From Gibbula magus (Eukaryota > Mollusca > Gastropoda > Trochida > Trochidae), in the NCBI GenBank assembly GCA_936450465.1, contig OW388293.1, forward strand, positions 23,089,860 through 23,153,859: 64,000 bases of DNA, in the 5' to 3' direction. Within the stretch, counting starts at the first letter, position 1, and each line of letters begins with the position of its first letter. Below are positions 1-11,293 of the stretch, piece by piece. The notes below the pieces were generated by a model. The model made no database searches. It was not told the DNA's origin and saw only the letters and a list, made by a program, of their open reading frames with translations. The translations under genes and the position numbers were made by a program.

Positions 1-224
1 AATGTAAAATAAAACATTTGTTAACCCTTTTTAAAAAATTTCCCATGCATCCTGTCACAATATTCAGTTCACAGGCTACCGGTATTCAATAGTTCTTATT
101 TCACATTGATTACATCAAACATGTCCATAATGTAGTATTACTCTTAAGCTGACATATGAAGTGCACATAAAATCTCATTATCTTCACATTAAAACAGCTG
201 TTTTAAGTGCTTACCCCTGTGATC

Positions 225-712
225 CATAGTTGGGGTCACAAGATCACCAAATCTACAATTTAGAATCCCCATTGGCCAAAGAGTCTGTACATAACATTTC
301 AGCTTTCTAGAGCTTTTGGGACTGGAGAAAAAGATGAAAAATCATTTTTAGGTTGTGACCCCTGTGGCCCTTATTTGGGGTCACAGGGTTACTAAATCTA
401 CAATTTAGAATTCCCATCAGTCAAGGAGTCTGTACATAAAATTTCAGCTCTCTGGAGGCATTGGTTCTGGAGAAGAAGATGACAATAGCTTTTAAGGTTA
501 TGACCCCTGGGGCCCTTATTTGGGGTCACAGGGTCACCAAATCTACAATTTAGAATCCCCATTGGCCAAGGAGTCTGTACATAAAATTTCAGCTCTCTAG
601 AGTCATTGGTTCTGGAGAAGAAGTCAAGAAAGTGAAAAGTTTACGGACGGACAGACGGACGACATCCCATGCCATAAGCCCATCGGGCCTTTCAGGCCTG
701 ATGAGCTAAAAA
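225..712 (-). repeat. Dispersed element with ~144-bp internal units (copy 1)
   Basis: The block containing CAAATCTACAATTTAGAAT recurs at 249, 393 and 537, a period of 144. The stretch ends in a GGACGGACAGACGGAC run and then GGCCTTTCAGGCCTGATGAGCT. The same parts in opposite order and strand form the elements at 23636-24308 and 59247-61164, so this is one dispersed family. No coding capacity is seen. Confidence 0.8.
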
Positions 713-1527
713 GCTAACAACCTTTCTATCCTTAACGTGAATTGCTTCTTAAACCATGTCAGACTTCCATTCATGCATTCACTTTAGACTAGTGAGTGAG
801 TTATTGCTTTACGGTGATTCGGCAGTATCGCAGGCATTTGCGGCGACACTTTTAGACTAGAGTCCCAAGGATATATCATAGTATCACCATGAGCTCCCAC
901 TGCAAACTACCGGTAATACTTAAAATTTAAAAAAATATCAAGGTCACAAAAATCCAATCAGACCTTTGTCTTCCCCAGGAAAAGCTTTCTGTAAGATATA
1001 AAGAGAATATAGTGAACAGTTCTTGATACATCGTGACCTTGAAATGAAGGTGAATGTTTTAAGAGATTAATTGGAACATTTCTCTCTCTGTGCTGAACTT
1101 ATATGCAAAATATGGAAGGAATCCAGTCAACAGTGCTTTTGTTTGTCCATTTTGTACAAAAGATAAACCCCTAAACTAACAAAACACAGTAACATCCATA
1201 CAAAATTTCAAGTTTCCAAGTTACATTGTTTTTGAGTTATGTTACAGAAATAAAACAAAGAAATTTCAAAAGATTTTGCTCCCTGGAGTTTCTACCCAAG
1301 GTGTTTACATAGGTTACTTCCATTTTAAGTTATATTGTTTCAGAGTTAGGAACTTAGGATTCGGAAAAGTTTTTGTTGACACACGGAGGGACACATGGAG
1401 CTATATAATAGAGGGGGTATAAAAGACATCGAGATCATGAGTCAACATAAAAGACTATCTACACGAAACAACAGAAGCTGTCTCAGCTTAACTTGCCCAT
1501 ATACAATTGCAAACACATAAAGCACCC
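713..1527. other. Non-coding stretch
   Basis: AT-rich sequence with no supported ORF. It looks like degenerate repeat material, ending in a GGAGGGACACATGG-type tail near 1385-1400. No gene is recognised. Confidence 0.5.
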
Positions 1528-1750
1528 CAACTTCCAAACGCAAGGCATAACTCTTGCCAGTCTGCATTACTGGCTGATTTAAGCCTTGCAGTATTTCCCT
1601 CGCTGTTTTGTGCCTAGATAGTGAATCGCTGCACCAGAATGCATAGCGGGCCTGGATCTCTAAGCACAGATTTTTAAAGGAATTACTTCAAGGCCTAAAT
1701 CAGCCAGTAATGGAGACTGGCAAGAGTTATGCCTTGCATTGGGAAGTTGA
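1528..1750. mobile_element. Foldback MITE, family A, copy 1
   Basis: The left end reads CAACTTCCAAACGCAAGGC and continues through CATAACTCTTGCCAGTCT. The right end carries the reverse complement (AGACTGGCAAGAGTTATG, then GCCTTGCATTGGGAAGTTG). The inverted ends are about 55 bp long. Related copies lie at 9922-10130, 33523-33706 (decayed) and 47333-47550. There is no ORF, so it is non-autonomous. Confidence 0.8.
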
Positions 1751-2194
1751 TAGAACCCCTATCCCTTCAAACGTAGCAATTACAGTAAATCCTTATCTGC
1801 ATTTACTGATAAAGTGTCTGTTCCTTGCGGTAAAATGTATACACAAGAGCAAATATCCATGTACCCTTCAATGTGGATCACAATACCAGTTTTCTAATTA
1901 GCAACACTGACGGGTATCTTAATTAACACCTTAGAATGTTTTTAGCTTAGCGCATGGGCAAGTTTTTTTGAAGGTCAATTATGTAGGACTTTCCTGTAGA
2001 GCTGAGAGATAAAGACATATCTCCTCCAATTAACAAAAACAGACAACATCCAATGCAATACAATTTTTTTATATTTTTATGGTGTAACAATTTCTAGGTC
2101 CACTGCAGCACAGAACTTGTTGTGCTCCTGGATTGATCATTTGTACAGTGTCAATCAGACGAAAATATTCACTTCACACTAAACAAGTCCTCAG

Positions 2195-2251
2195 TTATGC
2201 CTTGGCTAGTCCACGTAAATCTGCGATACATCTTGTGATGCTTTCTTTTTC
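2195..2251 (-). CDS. ATP5PB: ATP5PB coding exon 8 (C-terminus)
   Basis: Encodes [18 protein letters not shown] and TAA after a TTCACAG acceptor. It matches the C-terminal E-K-E-x-I-x-x-C-I-A-D-L pattern of animal subunit b and stops slightly short of the mammalian tail. Confidence 0.92.
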   Translation of the reverse strand, partial: EKESITRCIADLRGLAKA

Positions 2252-5200
2252 CTGTGAACAGAGAAAAAAACAGAGCTCAGATTTAATTCTAGAAAACAGT
2301 TACTTCTTGATTTGACAGTGTTAAAAATAGTGCCAAACCTCTAAGCAATTGTTGAGGAGCTGCAGATTGCAAGCCTTTGAAGTGACATTACATAAGAATT
2401 CATACAAGTCAATCTCATTATAAATGAGATCTTCACACTTCACGATGTTATGATCTAAGCACTGCTTGGTAATAATCCTATCTTGTGACGATTTAACTCC
2501 AAAAGTCACATTCAAGGTTAGGAAGTCATTGGTACATAATGATATAAATGCATGTCTGTCAACGGTATGTGGAAGGTGAAGACCACAGAAAAGAACACAA
2601 GCAACGTATGAAGTAAGCGTAAAATCTAGCCAGACACAAAGTTTTCTATATAAATTTAAATGGTTAAATCAAAAGAAAATCTCCAAAAAGATACCAGCCC
2701 AAATGAAAGGTTAAGGGCTGTGAGAAACCCTTACTTCATACACTGTTGAGACAGGACCCCTGGCTAGCAGTAGTAATATATTATTGTAGCATGGTACTAG
2801 TGATGGGTAAGACCTGATTTTAATGAGATTGAAAGCATGTTGGTTGCTACCTGTTGAGGGGTGATGCTCTTCTTGACGTTCTCTACAATCCAGTTGACCA
2901 TGTGATCCTGTTCAAACCTCGTCTTCACGTTCTGCATCTCCAGTTGGTAGTCCTACAGGTGGGAAATAACAGGTTCTTAGTTGGGAATAGTTTATTGCTT
3001 ATGCTTCAGATTGATTATCCATTTGTTGGAGACAGACTTGTATTATGTATATGAGAGGTACATACATTGTAAAATTGGAATTACAACCTTATTTGAAATT
3101 CCATTTGGTAATTCAGTAAAGTCAATTACCCTATATAAATATATTGCATAACTGTCAAGGACAGATTTTTTTGGTTTATACTACACAGAAATGTCAAATG
3201 TTGCACACCAAGCCTCTTTAAATGTCCATGTTGGTTTATGCAGGAGTTACCTCCCTTACATAACAGAAAGATAAACTTTATGTGAAACACACCAGTCTCT
3301 TCTTGACCTCATCATAGACTGTCTTCAGTCTCTGTCTGTAGATGCCTTCCAGCTGGAAGTCGACATTTTCCTGAAATGAAGTCATAACACAACTTATATA
3401 AAATAAGTCATAATGAGAGTTCAACACAGAAAATTGAGTCTTTGTTTGCTTTCTCCAATTTATGTTAATTAAGGAATCTAGTTCCTATTTCATTGCGATC
3501 AGTGAGTTTATTAATTGACTTAGATGTGCTGTTCGACTTCAATTCTTTTAATCTTTCTATTTCTGCATTTTGTTTGTATCATATTGCTTATTCTGACTGT
3601 ATGCATAATGTAAATGTGAAATGTAAATACTATAGGGAAGGCTTAAATTAAATAAGTTAGACAACATGTGCCCAATCGGTTTCATCAATATATATGTTTA
3701 AACAAACTATTTCCAAGACATTCTTTTAGATTTTTCCAGGTTTTGAGGTGCAAAGAGATTCTTATGTCTCTGATCAAAGTGATATTTGGTGTTGTTATCA
3801 ATTAGAAATTCCTTTTATCAGAACTAACTAAAATAAAGAAAACAAGATATCACTGTCACAAACCTTCTTGGCTTCAAAGAGGTATTTTTGTCCCTGTTCC
3901 TGCCAGATAGCTTTCTCGTTCGACTCGATGCTCTGTTCATACACCTGTTTAGCTTCCTGCATGGGCTTCACAAACCTCTCCTCCATCATGCCCTGGGGAA
4001 GTGAACAACCATTCAAGTAACAAATGAGATAAAAAGGCGGCGCTTAACGACCTGTGAAAATTGTGGTTTGTTATGGGATAATAAACATGAGGATCCACTT
4101 AAGGATACTGAGGCGGTACCAACAGAAGTTGGGTATAAATTAAAAGGAGGAGAGAGCCGCCATCAACCCAGGCAGATATCCGCAAAACAGCTAGAAAAGT
4201 AATGTTACATGTTTCGGAGTCGGTTGACTCCTTCATCAGATCAGTCTGATGAAGGAGTCAACCGACTCCGAAACATGTAACATTACTTTTCTGGCTGTTT
4301 TGCGGATATCTGCCTGGGTTGATGGCGGCTCTCTCCTCCATTCAAGTAACAGTTGTACCCATACCAGTGTATATATTCAGCTGTTTTCAGGGTCATGATC
4401 CCAGTCATTTTCAGAAATTATCAAATCTTTTAATTTAAATGTATCTAAATTATCACTTTTTTTTTATTTAATAGGTTTTTTTATGATCCACAAATTAAAA
4501 TTTAAAAATTTAAAAATAATGTTGCACGCAGCCGAATACTATATTACCCGATTCGTGCTAACCTTGAGGCGGGGGATAAAGAAGGTGGGTTGCCAGTTGC
4601 GTAGTAATTTCTTTAGATCTTTAGTAAGGAACATTTACTAGTAATGTCTTTGACCTCCTAATTTTGACAATGAGAAAGTATTTCATGAGAATGTGCATAA
4701 AGTGATAAACTATAATAAGGTATTTACCTAAAAGAACATTACAGAGCATATAAATGACAAAATATTTCAAGTATAAATAAATTAGACCATATATTTTAGC
4801 TAAAAATATCCAAATTATCCTTTTAGAAGTTCATAGAGAACAGGAGATTGATGGGTACAAAAAAAAGTCGAAGCAATCTGTGGCAAAAACACATATCATT
4901 AATTTCACCAAAATCTAAGTTTACCTCGTTTTGTTTGTCAACATATTCTCCAATCCTAGCTCCAAACTTCTTGGACAGATAGATGAAAGCTCCCCAGAAA
5001 CCGATAACTTCTGAGAAGCTGTGGTCAATCACCCATATCTCTTTCGACAAAAGAAATGTGACTAAACCAGCTCCGAAAAGATATGGACCTACAAGAAAAT
5101 ATATAATGACGTTCAAATTTACACAAAAACAATTGACAGTCAATTGATAAGATAAGCAAATTTTACTCACCGATGAATATAAATTACGGTAAAATCAATA

Positions 5201-8200
5201 ATTGTCATGTTATTAGTTAGATCTATTGATTTGTGGGTTAATTTAAAACTCTTGGCACTAAGATCATGGTAAGTCAAAGATGTATAGTCAAAGTGTATTT
5301 ATCTATGGTATGCTCATAGCACTAATCTAAGCTCAGGTTTTTAATTAACATGCAAAGATTTCATGGCTATCTATTGACCTGCAGTCATAAATATTCTGTT
5401 ATGAGCTTTCGGACACCTTATTATTGACCCAAGAAGAAAATTTGTAATTTCTGATTTTAAAATTTACAAAACATTAGAGTTTAGTGCTTTAATGTTTATA
5501 GAAGAAGATAATTTAACAAACCTGTGACTCCTGTTTTCTGGTACATGAACTGGAACCATTCCTCTGGGATGAAACCGAGTCGGACCTTGCCGCTCCTCTC
5601 TGGTTGGACAGGATGTGGGAAGTTGACCTTGTCTCTCTCCGGGCCATAGAAGATCTCGTTAGCTTTGTCCCATGTTTCAATTTGTTTTGTGGCTGTGCTC
5701 TGTTGACGGGTTTGTACTGCAGCCAAGATTCTGAAGAACAGAGACAAAGATAGTTTCATAATGAATCTTAAAATAGTTGATGATTTTTACTACCATCTTG
5801 GTCATCATCCTCGCTTACCCATGGTTTTATATATGCTCCGTTACTCTCCACTATATCACCCATGGGAAACCTTATCAGGAGAATCTGTACTCAAATTACC
5901 CGCACTTGGCCGGCGTGAGCCAATCAAACTGCTACACAGCTTGGACCTGCGAACCAATGACAATTCATATCACATATTCAAAGCGCGAGGTCATTTTGTT
6001 AGCCATCCGTCACCGGTTATCTCCCATGACCATTTCCGTCTTGTCCTATTGAGCATTTTCTTTGATTACTGACTTTGTCATGCCGGCCAAGGGCGGGTAA
6101 TTTAAGAACAGATTTCTCTGATAGAGTTTCCCATGGGTGATATATAGTGGAGAGTAATGGATCATATATAAAACCATGGGTAGCCCAGGATGCTAGGTCA
6201 TAAGATTAATTATATTATTTGGTATAAACTATTTGACCTGAAACTAGAAGATTTTTCTGGAAAAAAACCACAATCTGGTGTCAATGTATTAGTAAAAAGA
6301 ATGTTACCTTTGAGCTCCTTGTCCCCTGATGACTGCACTGAATGTGCCTGAAAAACGGTAAAATAGATATTTTATTATGGCAGCAGATGGTTCCAAAATC
6401 AGTGTGTATATATCTCCCAGGCCATGACACCTGAACACAAAATTTCAGCTTTCTAGAGCTATTAGAAGTTGGAAATAAGTTTTAGAATACAGCCTCTGCG
6501 GCCAAATCCTATTACGGTAACTTATTAACCCAAACTCTTCTGATCCATACTACAGATTGATGGACAAGAGGCTTGCCATTCCATTACTCAGTGGCTATTG
6601 GGCCTTTCAGTTAATACTTTTGCTGTATATTTAACTTTCTTTATGTAATTGATACATGCTTATTGCACAATCCATGTGAAACATATTTAACTAGCAACAT
6701 CCATGGCCGCTAGGTGCCGTGCGCAAGCAATCGTGTGGATGAGCGTCACTAGTAACCTCACTGACAGGCCTACTACGTTACGCGCTGCTGTGATAAAAAT
6801 AATTGACCTAAAATATCATGATGATTGAATTTGGAGAGCCTTATTAACCTTGTTTTGGTAATCGGCAACGTAAGTTTTCAGAAGCGGAAGAAAGACGACA
6901 ATTTTCCAAGATGAAACTTGATTTCAGGAAAAACAGGTAATTGACATGCTATTACACTGCTTTAATACATGCTTTTTGATACTTCTGAATATAAAATAAC
7001 AATATCATATGTAAAATTAATGACTTTCCCATGTCATCAGTCCGTAATAAAGCCAACTCCGAAACGGGCCAAGTTACCAAGGGAGATAATTCTGTGCAAT
7101 ACTTTCAGTACATGCTCCCGGGTAGTGCTACTGTTACTAAATATAGACTGGGGTTCCCAGTTTTAAGGAATAGGACAAGTGAATAATTAAGAAAAAGAAG
7201 ATTGATTACACGTTATTTGGAATAGAAAAAAATATCATGATGAATTGAAGTTGTTATTTTTACAAATCTTTTAGTTTATTTTGCCATTGATAAATATTAT
7301 CAAAATGTCAATCTGAATTACATGTATTTCAAATAAAGAACAATTTACAGGCTGTTTCCATTGTTATTAGATCTAATATTATATGATTATTTATTCTTCA
7401 AAATAATTATCTTTATTTAATAACTCTATAACCTCATTATACTTGTTTTTGTGTTCTTTGGTGCTATAACATTTTGAATAATTTGAATAAATATTGTCTA
7501 ACCATGTTAATTATTTTACATGGCCTTTTGTGTGATAAATCAAATGTGATGAAAATAAATGCATTGGGTCCATATCCTCAAACTAAATGGGATTTTAAAA
7601 CAATTTGTTGTTGAGACATTTTACACATAATACATATTTAAAGTAAATAATACTTGATGATTGCTTGAATTTTGCTGATGAATACACTTATTAATGTTGG
7701 ATGCTGATACGAAAACCAAAGTTCTTAACATCCCATATCAAAATTCACGAAATTGGTATGTGTCTATAAGTTTAACAAAATGATAATTTTAATTAAATCA
7801 GTAATACCCTAGTAACTATCTAAACTAGGCTACTTGTAAAAACCTTAAATTACTCGGTCATAATGAAATTATCTAAAATATTGTTACTTATACATTTATT
7901 GATATCATTTGTAAATTTGTCTAAAGTTGAGTAATATTTTAAATTGTATCAAGTTCTGATATATAAGTTATTATATATTTCATTTGAAAAAATAACAAGA
8001 ACACATTTCACTGATATTTTTAATTCAGTAATGTTTCTATTTGTTTAAACATAACATATTCTGAGTACCAGTAATAGAGTATGTATGGATAATACTTCTT
8101 GAATATGTTTTCAACAGCTTCCTTCAATACAATATTCTTGTTCTACACTCTATTCTTTCTATTTTTCAGGTTTTCTTTGCTTTTGTTGACAAAGGGTACC

Positions 8201-9133
8201 ACTCTGGATTCATCTGGCGTATCTGTAAACTATACATTTAAGATACATGCAGTTAATAGTGGATAATGATATAAACAAAAGCCATTAATAAATATATCAT
8301 GTCATTCTATATCCTGAAAGTGTGTTCTTCTATTATTTAAGACAATATGCATAATTTTCTGAGGTCTTCCAAAGTTAATAGATATTTCTATCTTGGGGTA
8401 CCTTTGTTTTAACTACATATACTCCAATGCACCGCAAGTCCTTTGTGTTTTCTGATACTATTCTTGTTGGTGAAGGTCAGTAGAACATTCTGTAAACATT
8501 TATTTATGTATAACTTCATTATTAAACGTGTGATGGAGTGAGGTTAAGTTTCACGAAAGTCTGAAAATGTTGTCTGTTTTAGCTTCGTTTTTCGGATGCT
8601 GTAGTACCCATTCCGTGAAATACAGGGCTCCAAATAATATTCATATGCACTAAATACACCTTAAAACAAGAGAAACAAAATATTTTAAAAAATACATGTT
8701 GACTTAGTAAAAATGCCTGGATGTTGCTAATTTAACTGAGGGTAATGTTTTAGTGACTTTATTTTTTAAATGTAATGCATGATCCGATCAATGTCATTTG
8801 TCATTGACTTTGAAATGCCTTATCAATCATCAAATATAATAAAACGTATAAATACTATTTTCCACTGAGACTTGCAAACTGCTATGATCAAGTTTTCTAA
8901 ATGACAAGTAATTTTGCGAATCGTCTTCACATCAGTTCATTTGTTCTAAAATTGACTAAAATTTGTCTGTGCATGTGCAAACTTAGCCGGTATCCAGAAA
9001 ACTACTATAATACGCTTGAATTGTAGTTTTTTTCGTGCACATTTATAGACTAGCCTATTTAAAACACACTTGATCTTAAATAAATAAGCATCATTCAGTT
9101 TTTACCGGAACGTAGCACAACTGCCGACAACAT
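2195..9133 (-). CDS. ATP5PB: ATP synthase F(o) subunit b, mitochondrial (complete gene, 8 exons)
   Basis: Subunit b of the mitochondrial F1Fo ATP synthase forms the peripheral stalk that holds the F1 head against the rotating c-ring, anchored in the inner membrane. Coding exons 5' to 3' on the minus strand are 9133-9106, 6347-6308, 5730-5522, 5088-4925, 3992-3864, 3370-3293, 2952-2851 and 2251-2195. All junctions have GT/AG signals, and the phases close to 807 bases, or 268 residues plus TAA. The first 40 residues lack acidic residues and are Arg/Ser-rich, as expected for a mitochondrial presequence. The family block [20 protein letters not shown] lies near residues 76-95. Hydrophobic segments lie at about 94-107 and 118-131, followed by a long charged helix to the C-terminus. 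Length is close to the mammalian 256 aa. UTRs were not resolved. Confidence 0.95.
2851..2952 (-). CDS. ATP5PB: ATP5PB coding exon 7 (stalk helix)
   Basis: 34 in-phase codons, [19 protein letters not shown] continuing to [12 protein letters not shown]. Acceptor CCTGTAG, donor GTAGCA. Confidence 0.94.
3293..3370 (-). CDS. ATP5PB: ATP5PB coding exon 6 (stalk helix)
   Basis: 26 in-phase codons, [15 protein letters not shown] followed by [11 protein letters not shown]. Acceptor TTTCAG, donor GTGTGT. Confidence 0.93.
3864..3992 (-). CDS. ATP5PB: ATP5PB coding exon 5 (stalk helix)
   Basis: 43 in-phase codons from [16 protein letters not shown] to YLFEAKK, charged and helical. Acceptor TTCCCCAG, donor GTTTGT. 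Confidence 0.95.
4146..4339. repeat. 95-bp-arm near-perfect palindrome with hammerhead-like core, intron 4 of ATP5PB
   Basis: Bases 4146-4240 and 4245-4339 are reverse complements with one visible mismatch and a 4-base centre (TCAG). Each arm carries the core CTGATGA (4246-4252), one extra A, stem GGAGTC/GACTCC with loop AACC, then GAA (4270-4272) and AC-AT-GT-A. This resembles the hammerhead motif at 21752-21792. The palindrome lies between exons 4 and 5 of ATP5PB. Confidence 0.85.
4925..5088 (-). CDS. ATP5PB: ATP5PB coding exon 4 (transmembrane hairpin)
   Basis: Acceptor TTGTAG, donor GTAAAC. It encodes [20 protein letters not shown] and then [17 protein letters not shown], the two hydrophobic segments that anchor the stalk. 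The Gly codon is completed by the last base of exon 3. Confidence 0.95.
5522..5730 (-). CDS. ATP5PB: ATP5PB coding exon 3 (processing region and EEWFQF block)
   Basis: Acceptor TTCTTCAG, donor GTTTGT. It encodes the end of the presequence ([12 protein letters not shown]) through the conserved [19 protein letters not shown] block that precedes the first membrane segment in animal subunit b. Confidence 0.95.
5807..6193. mobile_element. Foldback MITE-like element in ATP5PB intron 2
   Basis: The left end contains TTACCCATGGTTTTATATAT, then ACTCTCCACTATATCACCC and ATGGGAAACC. The right end carries the inverse order (GTTTCCCATGGGTGATATAT, then AAAACCATGGGTA). The arms are about 85 bp and imperfect. 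There is no ORF beyond short chance frames, so it is non-autonomous. Confidence 0.75.
6308..6347 (-). CDS. ATP5PB: ATP5PB coding exon 2 (presequence)
   Basis: A 40-bp exon between a TTTTTCAG acceptor and a GTAACA donor. It encodes [12 protein letters not shown] flanked by split codons and continues the basic targeting leader. Confidence 0.85.
6380..6615. repeat. Decayed fragment of the 145-bp-unit family
   Basis: ACACAAAATTTCAGCTTTCTAGAG and TCAGTGGCTATTGGGCCTTTCAG match blocks of the element at 225-712 but are diverged and incomplete. It lies in intron 1 of ATP5PB. Confidence 0.5.
6616..9105. other. ATP5PB intron 1, no recognisable content
   Basis: Very AT-rich, with scattered short ORFs and no recognisable protein. 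Nothing supported is seen apart from the decayed fragment listed just before it. Confidence 0.5.
9106..9133 (-). CDS. ATP5PB: ATP5PB coding exon 1 (start of mitochondrial presequence)
   Basis: ATG at 9133-9131 opens MLSAVVLRS plus one base of a Gly codon, followed by donor GTAAAA. It joins in phase to the GC at the start of exon 2 (Gly10), giving an acid-free, Arg-containing leader. The distance of 2.7 kb from exon 2 makes this the least certain exon. Phase, donor and leader character all agree. Confidence 0.8.
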
Positions 9134-9166
9134 TTTCAGTTCGACTTCAGTTGTCCTTCGTGCAAC

Positions 9167-9311
9167 ATGGAGGGCAGAGACCCGGATGAATGTATGAGTT
9201 GTCGCCCTTGGAAATTTGTAAAGGGGCGCAACTGCTGTAGGAATACCATAAGAAGGAAGTTCCGTAAAATATACCAAGGAGCACTATTAGATGTGCAGAA
9301 CAGACTGGAAC
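9167..9311 (+). CDS. Possible divergent first exon, Cys-rich, unrecognised
   Basis: An ATG in good context (CAACATGG) opens MEGRDPDECMSCRPWKFVKG and continues with a CC pair and a basic stretch (RRKFRK). A possible donor follows (TTAG|GTAATT, phase 1). The start lies only 33 bp from the ATP5PB ATG on the other strand, which would imply a bidirectional promoter with overlapping or very short 5' UTRs. No family is recognised and no second exon was found. It may equally be a chance ORF antisense to the ATP5PB 5' UTR. Confidence 0.3.
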
Positions 9312-9921
9312 CTGTTTTGTTAGGTAATTATAGCCATAGTATATTGAATGTTAATGTCCACTTTTTGAATTGAATAATTTGTTTTTATTACTTCATAAAA
9401 AAATGTAATTTTAAGAAAACTGTTATCAAGAAAAGGATGGGGCTTTGAATAGATATAGGCCTACCATAAATTAAATCTGGCAAATAAGGAAGGTCAGAAT
9501 TAATAAAGAAAAGGTTAATTTTACTTTAAGAAGTAAAAATTTGTTAAGTTTACAAAAAAATTAATAGACTTTTCTGTCTTACTAAAACTGAGTTATTTTT
9601 GTGTGCCAATTCATAGATTCACTTGGGATTTGTGTTATAATGTAAAGAAAAAAATTAAAAATAGTATTTTTAAATATACTTAACAGACTTCATAATTCTT
9701 ATTTTTGTATAATAAAAAAAAAAGATTTATGAAGATAGTATGTTAAAAACAGAGGTTAATGTGACACAATTTTTTTTATTAATGGATATAATATAACCAG
9801 ATAAGTATCTTTGATAGAAATCAGTACATTTTCAAAGTTAAACAAATTCTTAAGACAAGAAAGTATTACAAAATCTTACAAACTAGATCAACAAAAAAGG
9901 TATCCATGTTACGGTCATATA

Positions 9922-10130
9922 CAACTTCCCAATGCAAGGCATAACTCTTGCCAGTCTCCATTACTGGTTGATTTAGGCCTTGCAGTATATCCTTAAAAAA
10001 TCTGTGTTTGGAAATCCAGGCCCGCTATGCATTTCTAGTGCAGCGATTCACTAGCGAGGAAAATACCGCAAGGGTTAAATCAGCCAGTAATGCAAACTGG
10101 CAAAAGTTATGCCTTGCGTTTGGAAGTTGG
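9922..10130. mobile_element. Foldback MITE, family A, copy 2
   Basis: CAACTTCCCAATGCAAGGC at the left is mirrored by GCCTTGCGTTTGGAAGTTG at the right. The inner ATTACTGG / CCAGTAAT halves are shared with the copy at 1528-1750. Confidence 0.8.
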
Positions 10131-10170
10131 GTCAAATATTGCCTTTATCATTCAGTTAATGTCACCTTAA

Positions 10171-10921
10171 AGGGGCAGTAGCATGTTTTTTCGCTTAAAT
10201 AAGTTGATGAAATGTATTTGAAAAATAATGTCACCAGTAGTAAAACACCAATCTCTCTTCAAAATCAAGTTAAAAAATGAGTGAACATGGCTCGTTAAAG
10301 CCATGGGATTTGTTTTGTAATTCGAAATAATAAATTGTGTTCACAAAAAAATTATGGCCATACAATTTTGGCTTTATACACAACATCGTTATTACCACTA
10401 CGGATAATTGCTTTGTGGAATAAGGTGTTTTACCCTCTAAAGGTTTTTTTTTTAAATTTATTTTTGGAACTCGATACATGACAATTCATTACAGGAAACA
10501 GTTCAGTTTTAACATTAGAGCATAAATAAGGTCTTGAAGATGTATGTTTCGCAAGCATTTATACATATATACAAGAAGTGGACAAGTATATCTATAGAAT
10601 ATTTGATGTATAACATTGCTAATAATTACTATATATATTTACTATACTATATACTATACTATATTAATTATCGTGCAAAACTATACTTTATTACAAAACA
10701 CCTTGGGATACAGCAGACTTTATTTCTTAAAAATAAACTCCTTTATGTGTGTATTGTTAATAATTACTTGGTTTACCACCTATCTTGATATTTTCATTTG
10801 ACCATAAAGGTTGGGATAAGACATAGATCGTTGGCACTAAGTTAACTTAAATGACATAAATTATCATTATTAACGGGAAATTTGAAAAAATAAATTTGGC
10901 AATAAACTTGCTACAGGCCCT
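10171..10921. mobile_element. TTAA-flanked MITE, family C, copy 1 (interrupted)
   Basis: Begins AGGGGCAGTAGCATG after TTAA (10167-10170) and ends CTACAGGCCCT before TTAA (10922-10925). Compared with copies 2 and 3, about 400 bp of unrelated AT-rich sequence interrupts it between roughly 10441 and 10843, where the shared sequence resumes at TTAAATGACATAAATTATCA. Confidence 0.75.
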
Positions 10922-10944
10922 TTAAAAGAACTAAATGGCCTTAA

Positions 10945-11289
10945 AGGGGCAGTAGCACGTTTTTTTGCAAAAATTATTTTTTCAAATTTCCCATTTATAA
11001 TGATAGTTTATGTCATTAAAATTTAATTAAGAGGGTAAAACATCTTATTACGGAGACCAATTATCTGTTGTGGTAAAAACTATGTTGCGTATAAAGCAAA
11101 AATTGCATGGCCATCATTTTATTGTGAACACAATTTATTATTTTGTATTACAAAAACGATTCCAATGGCTTTACCGAAACATGTCCACTCATTTTAAACT
11201 TTATTTTCCGAATGTTTTACTATTGGTGAAATTATTTTTCAAATACATGTCATCAACATATTTGAGCGAAAAAACGTGCTACTGCCCCT
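10945..11289. mobile_element. TTAA-flanked MITE, family C, copy 2 (complete, 345 bp)
   Basis: TTAA, then AGGGGCAGTAGCACGTTTTT, closing with the inverse ACGTGCTACTGCCCCT and TTAA. The terminal inverted repeats are about 22 bp. The TTAA target duplication and lack of coding capacity suggest mobilisation by a piggyBac-type transposase. It is inverted relative to copy 1, whose end is about 20 bp away. Confidence 0.85.
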
Positions 11290-11293
11290 TTAA

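Noticed and set aside
5761..6072. Overlapping + strand ORFs of 91-103 codons
   Set aside because: They fall inside a foldback element in an ATP5PB intron and match no family.
9167..9311. Using this Cys-rich frame as the first exon of the JIP1-like gene
   Set aside because: Its donor leaves phase 1, whereas exon 2 at 31522 needs two bases from the preceding exon.
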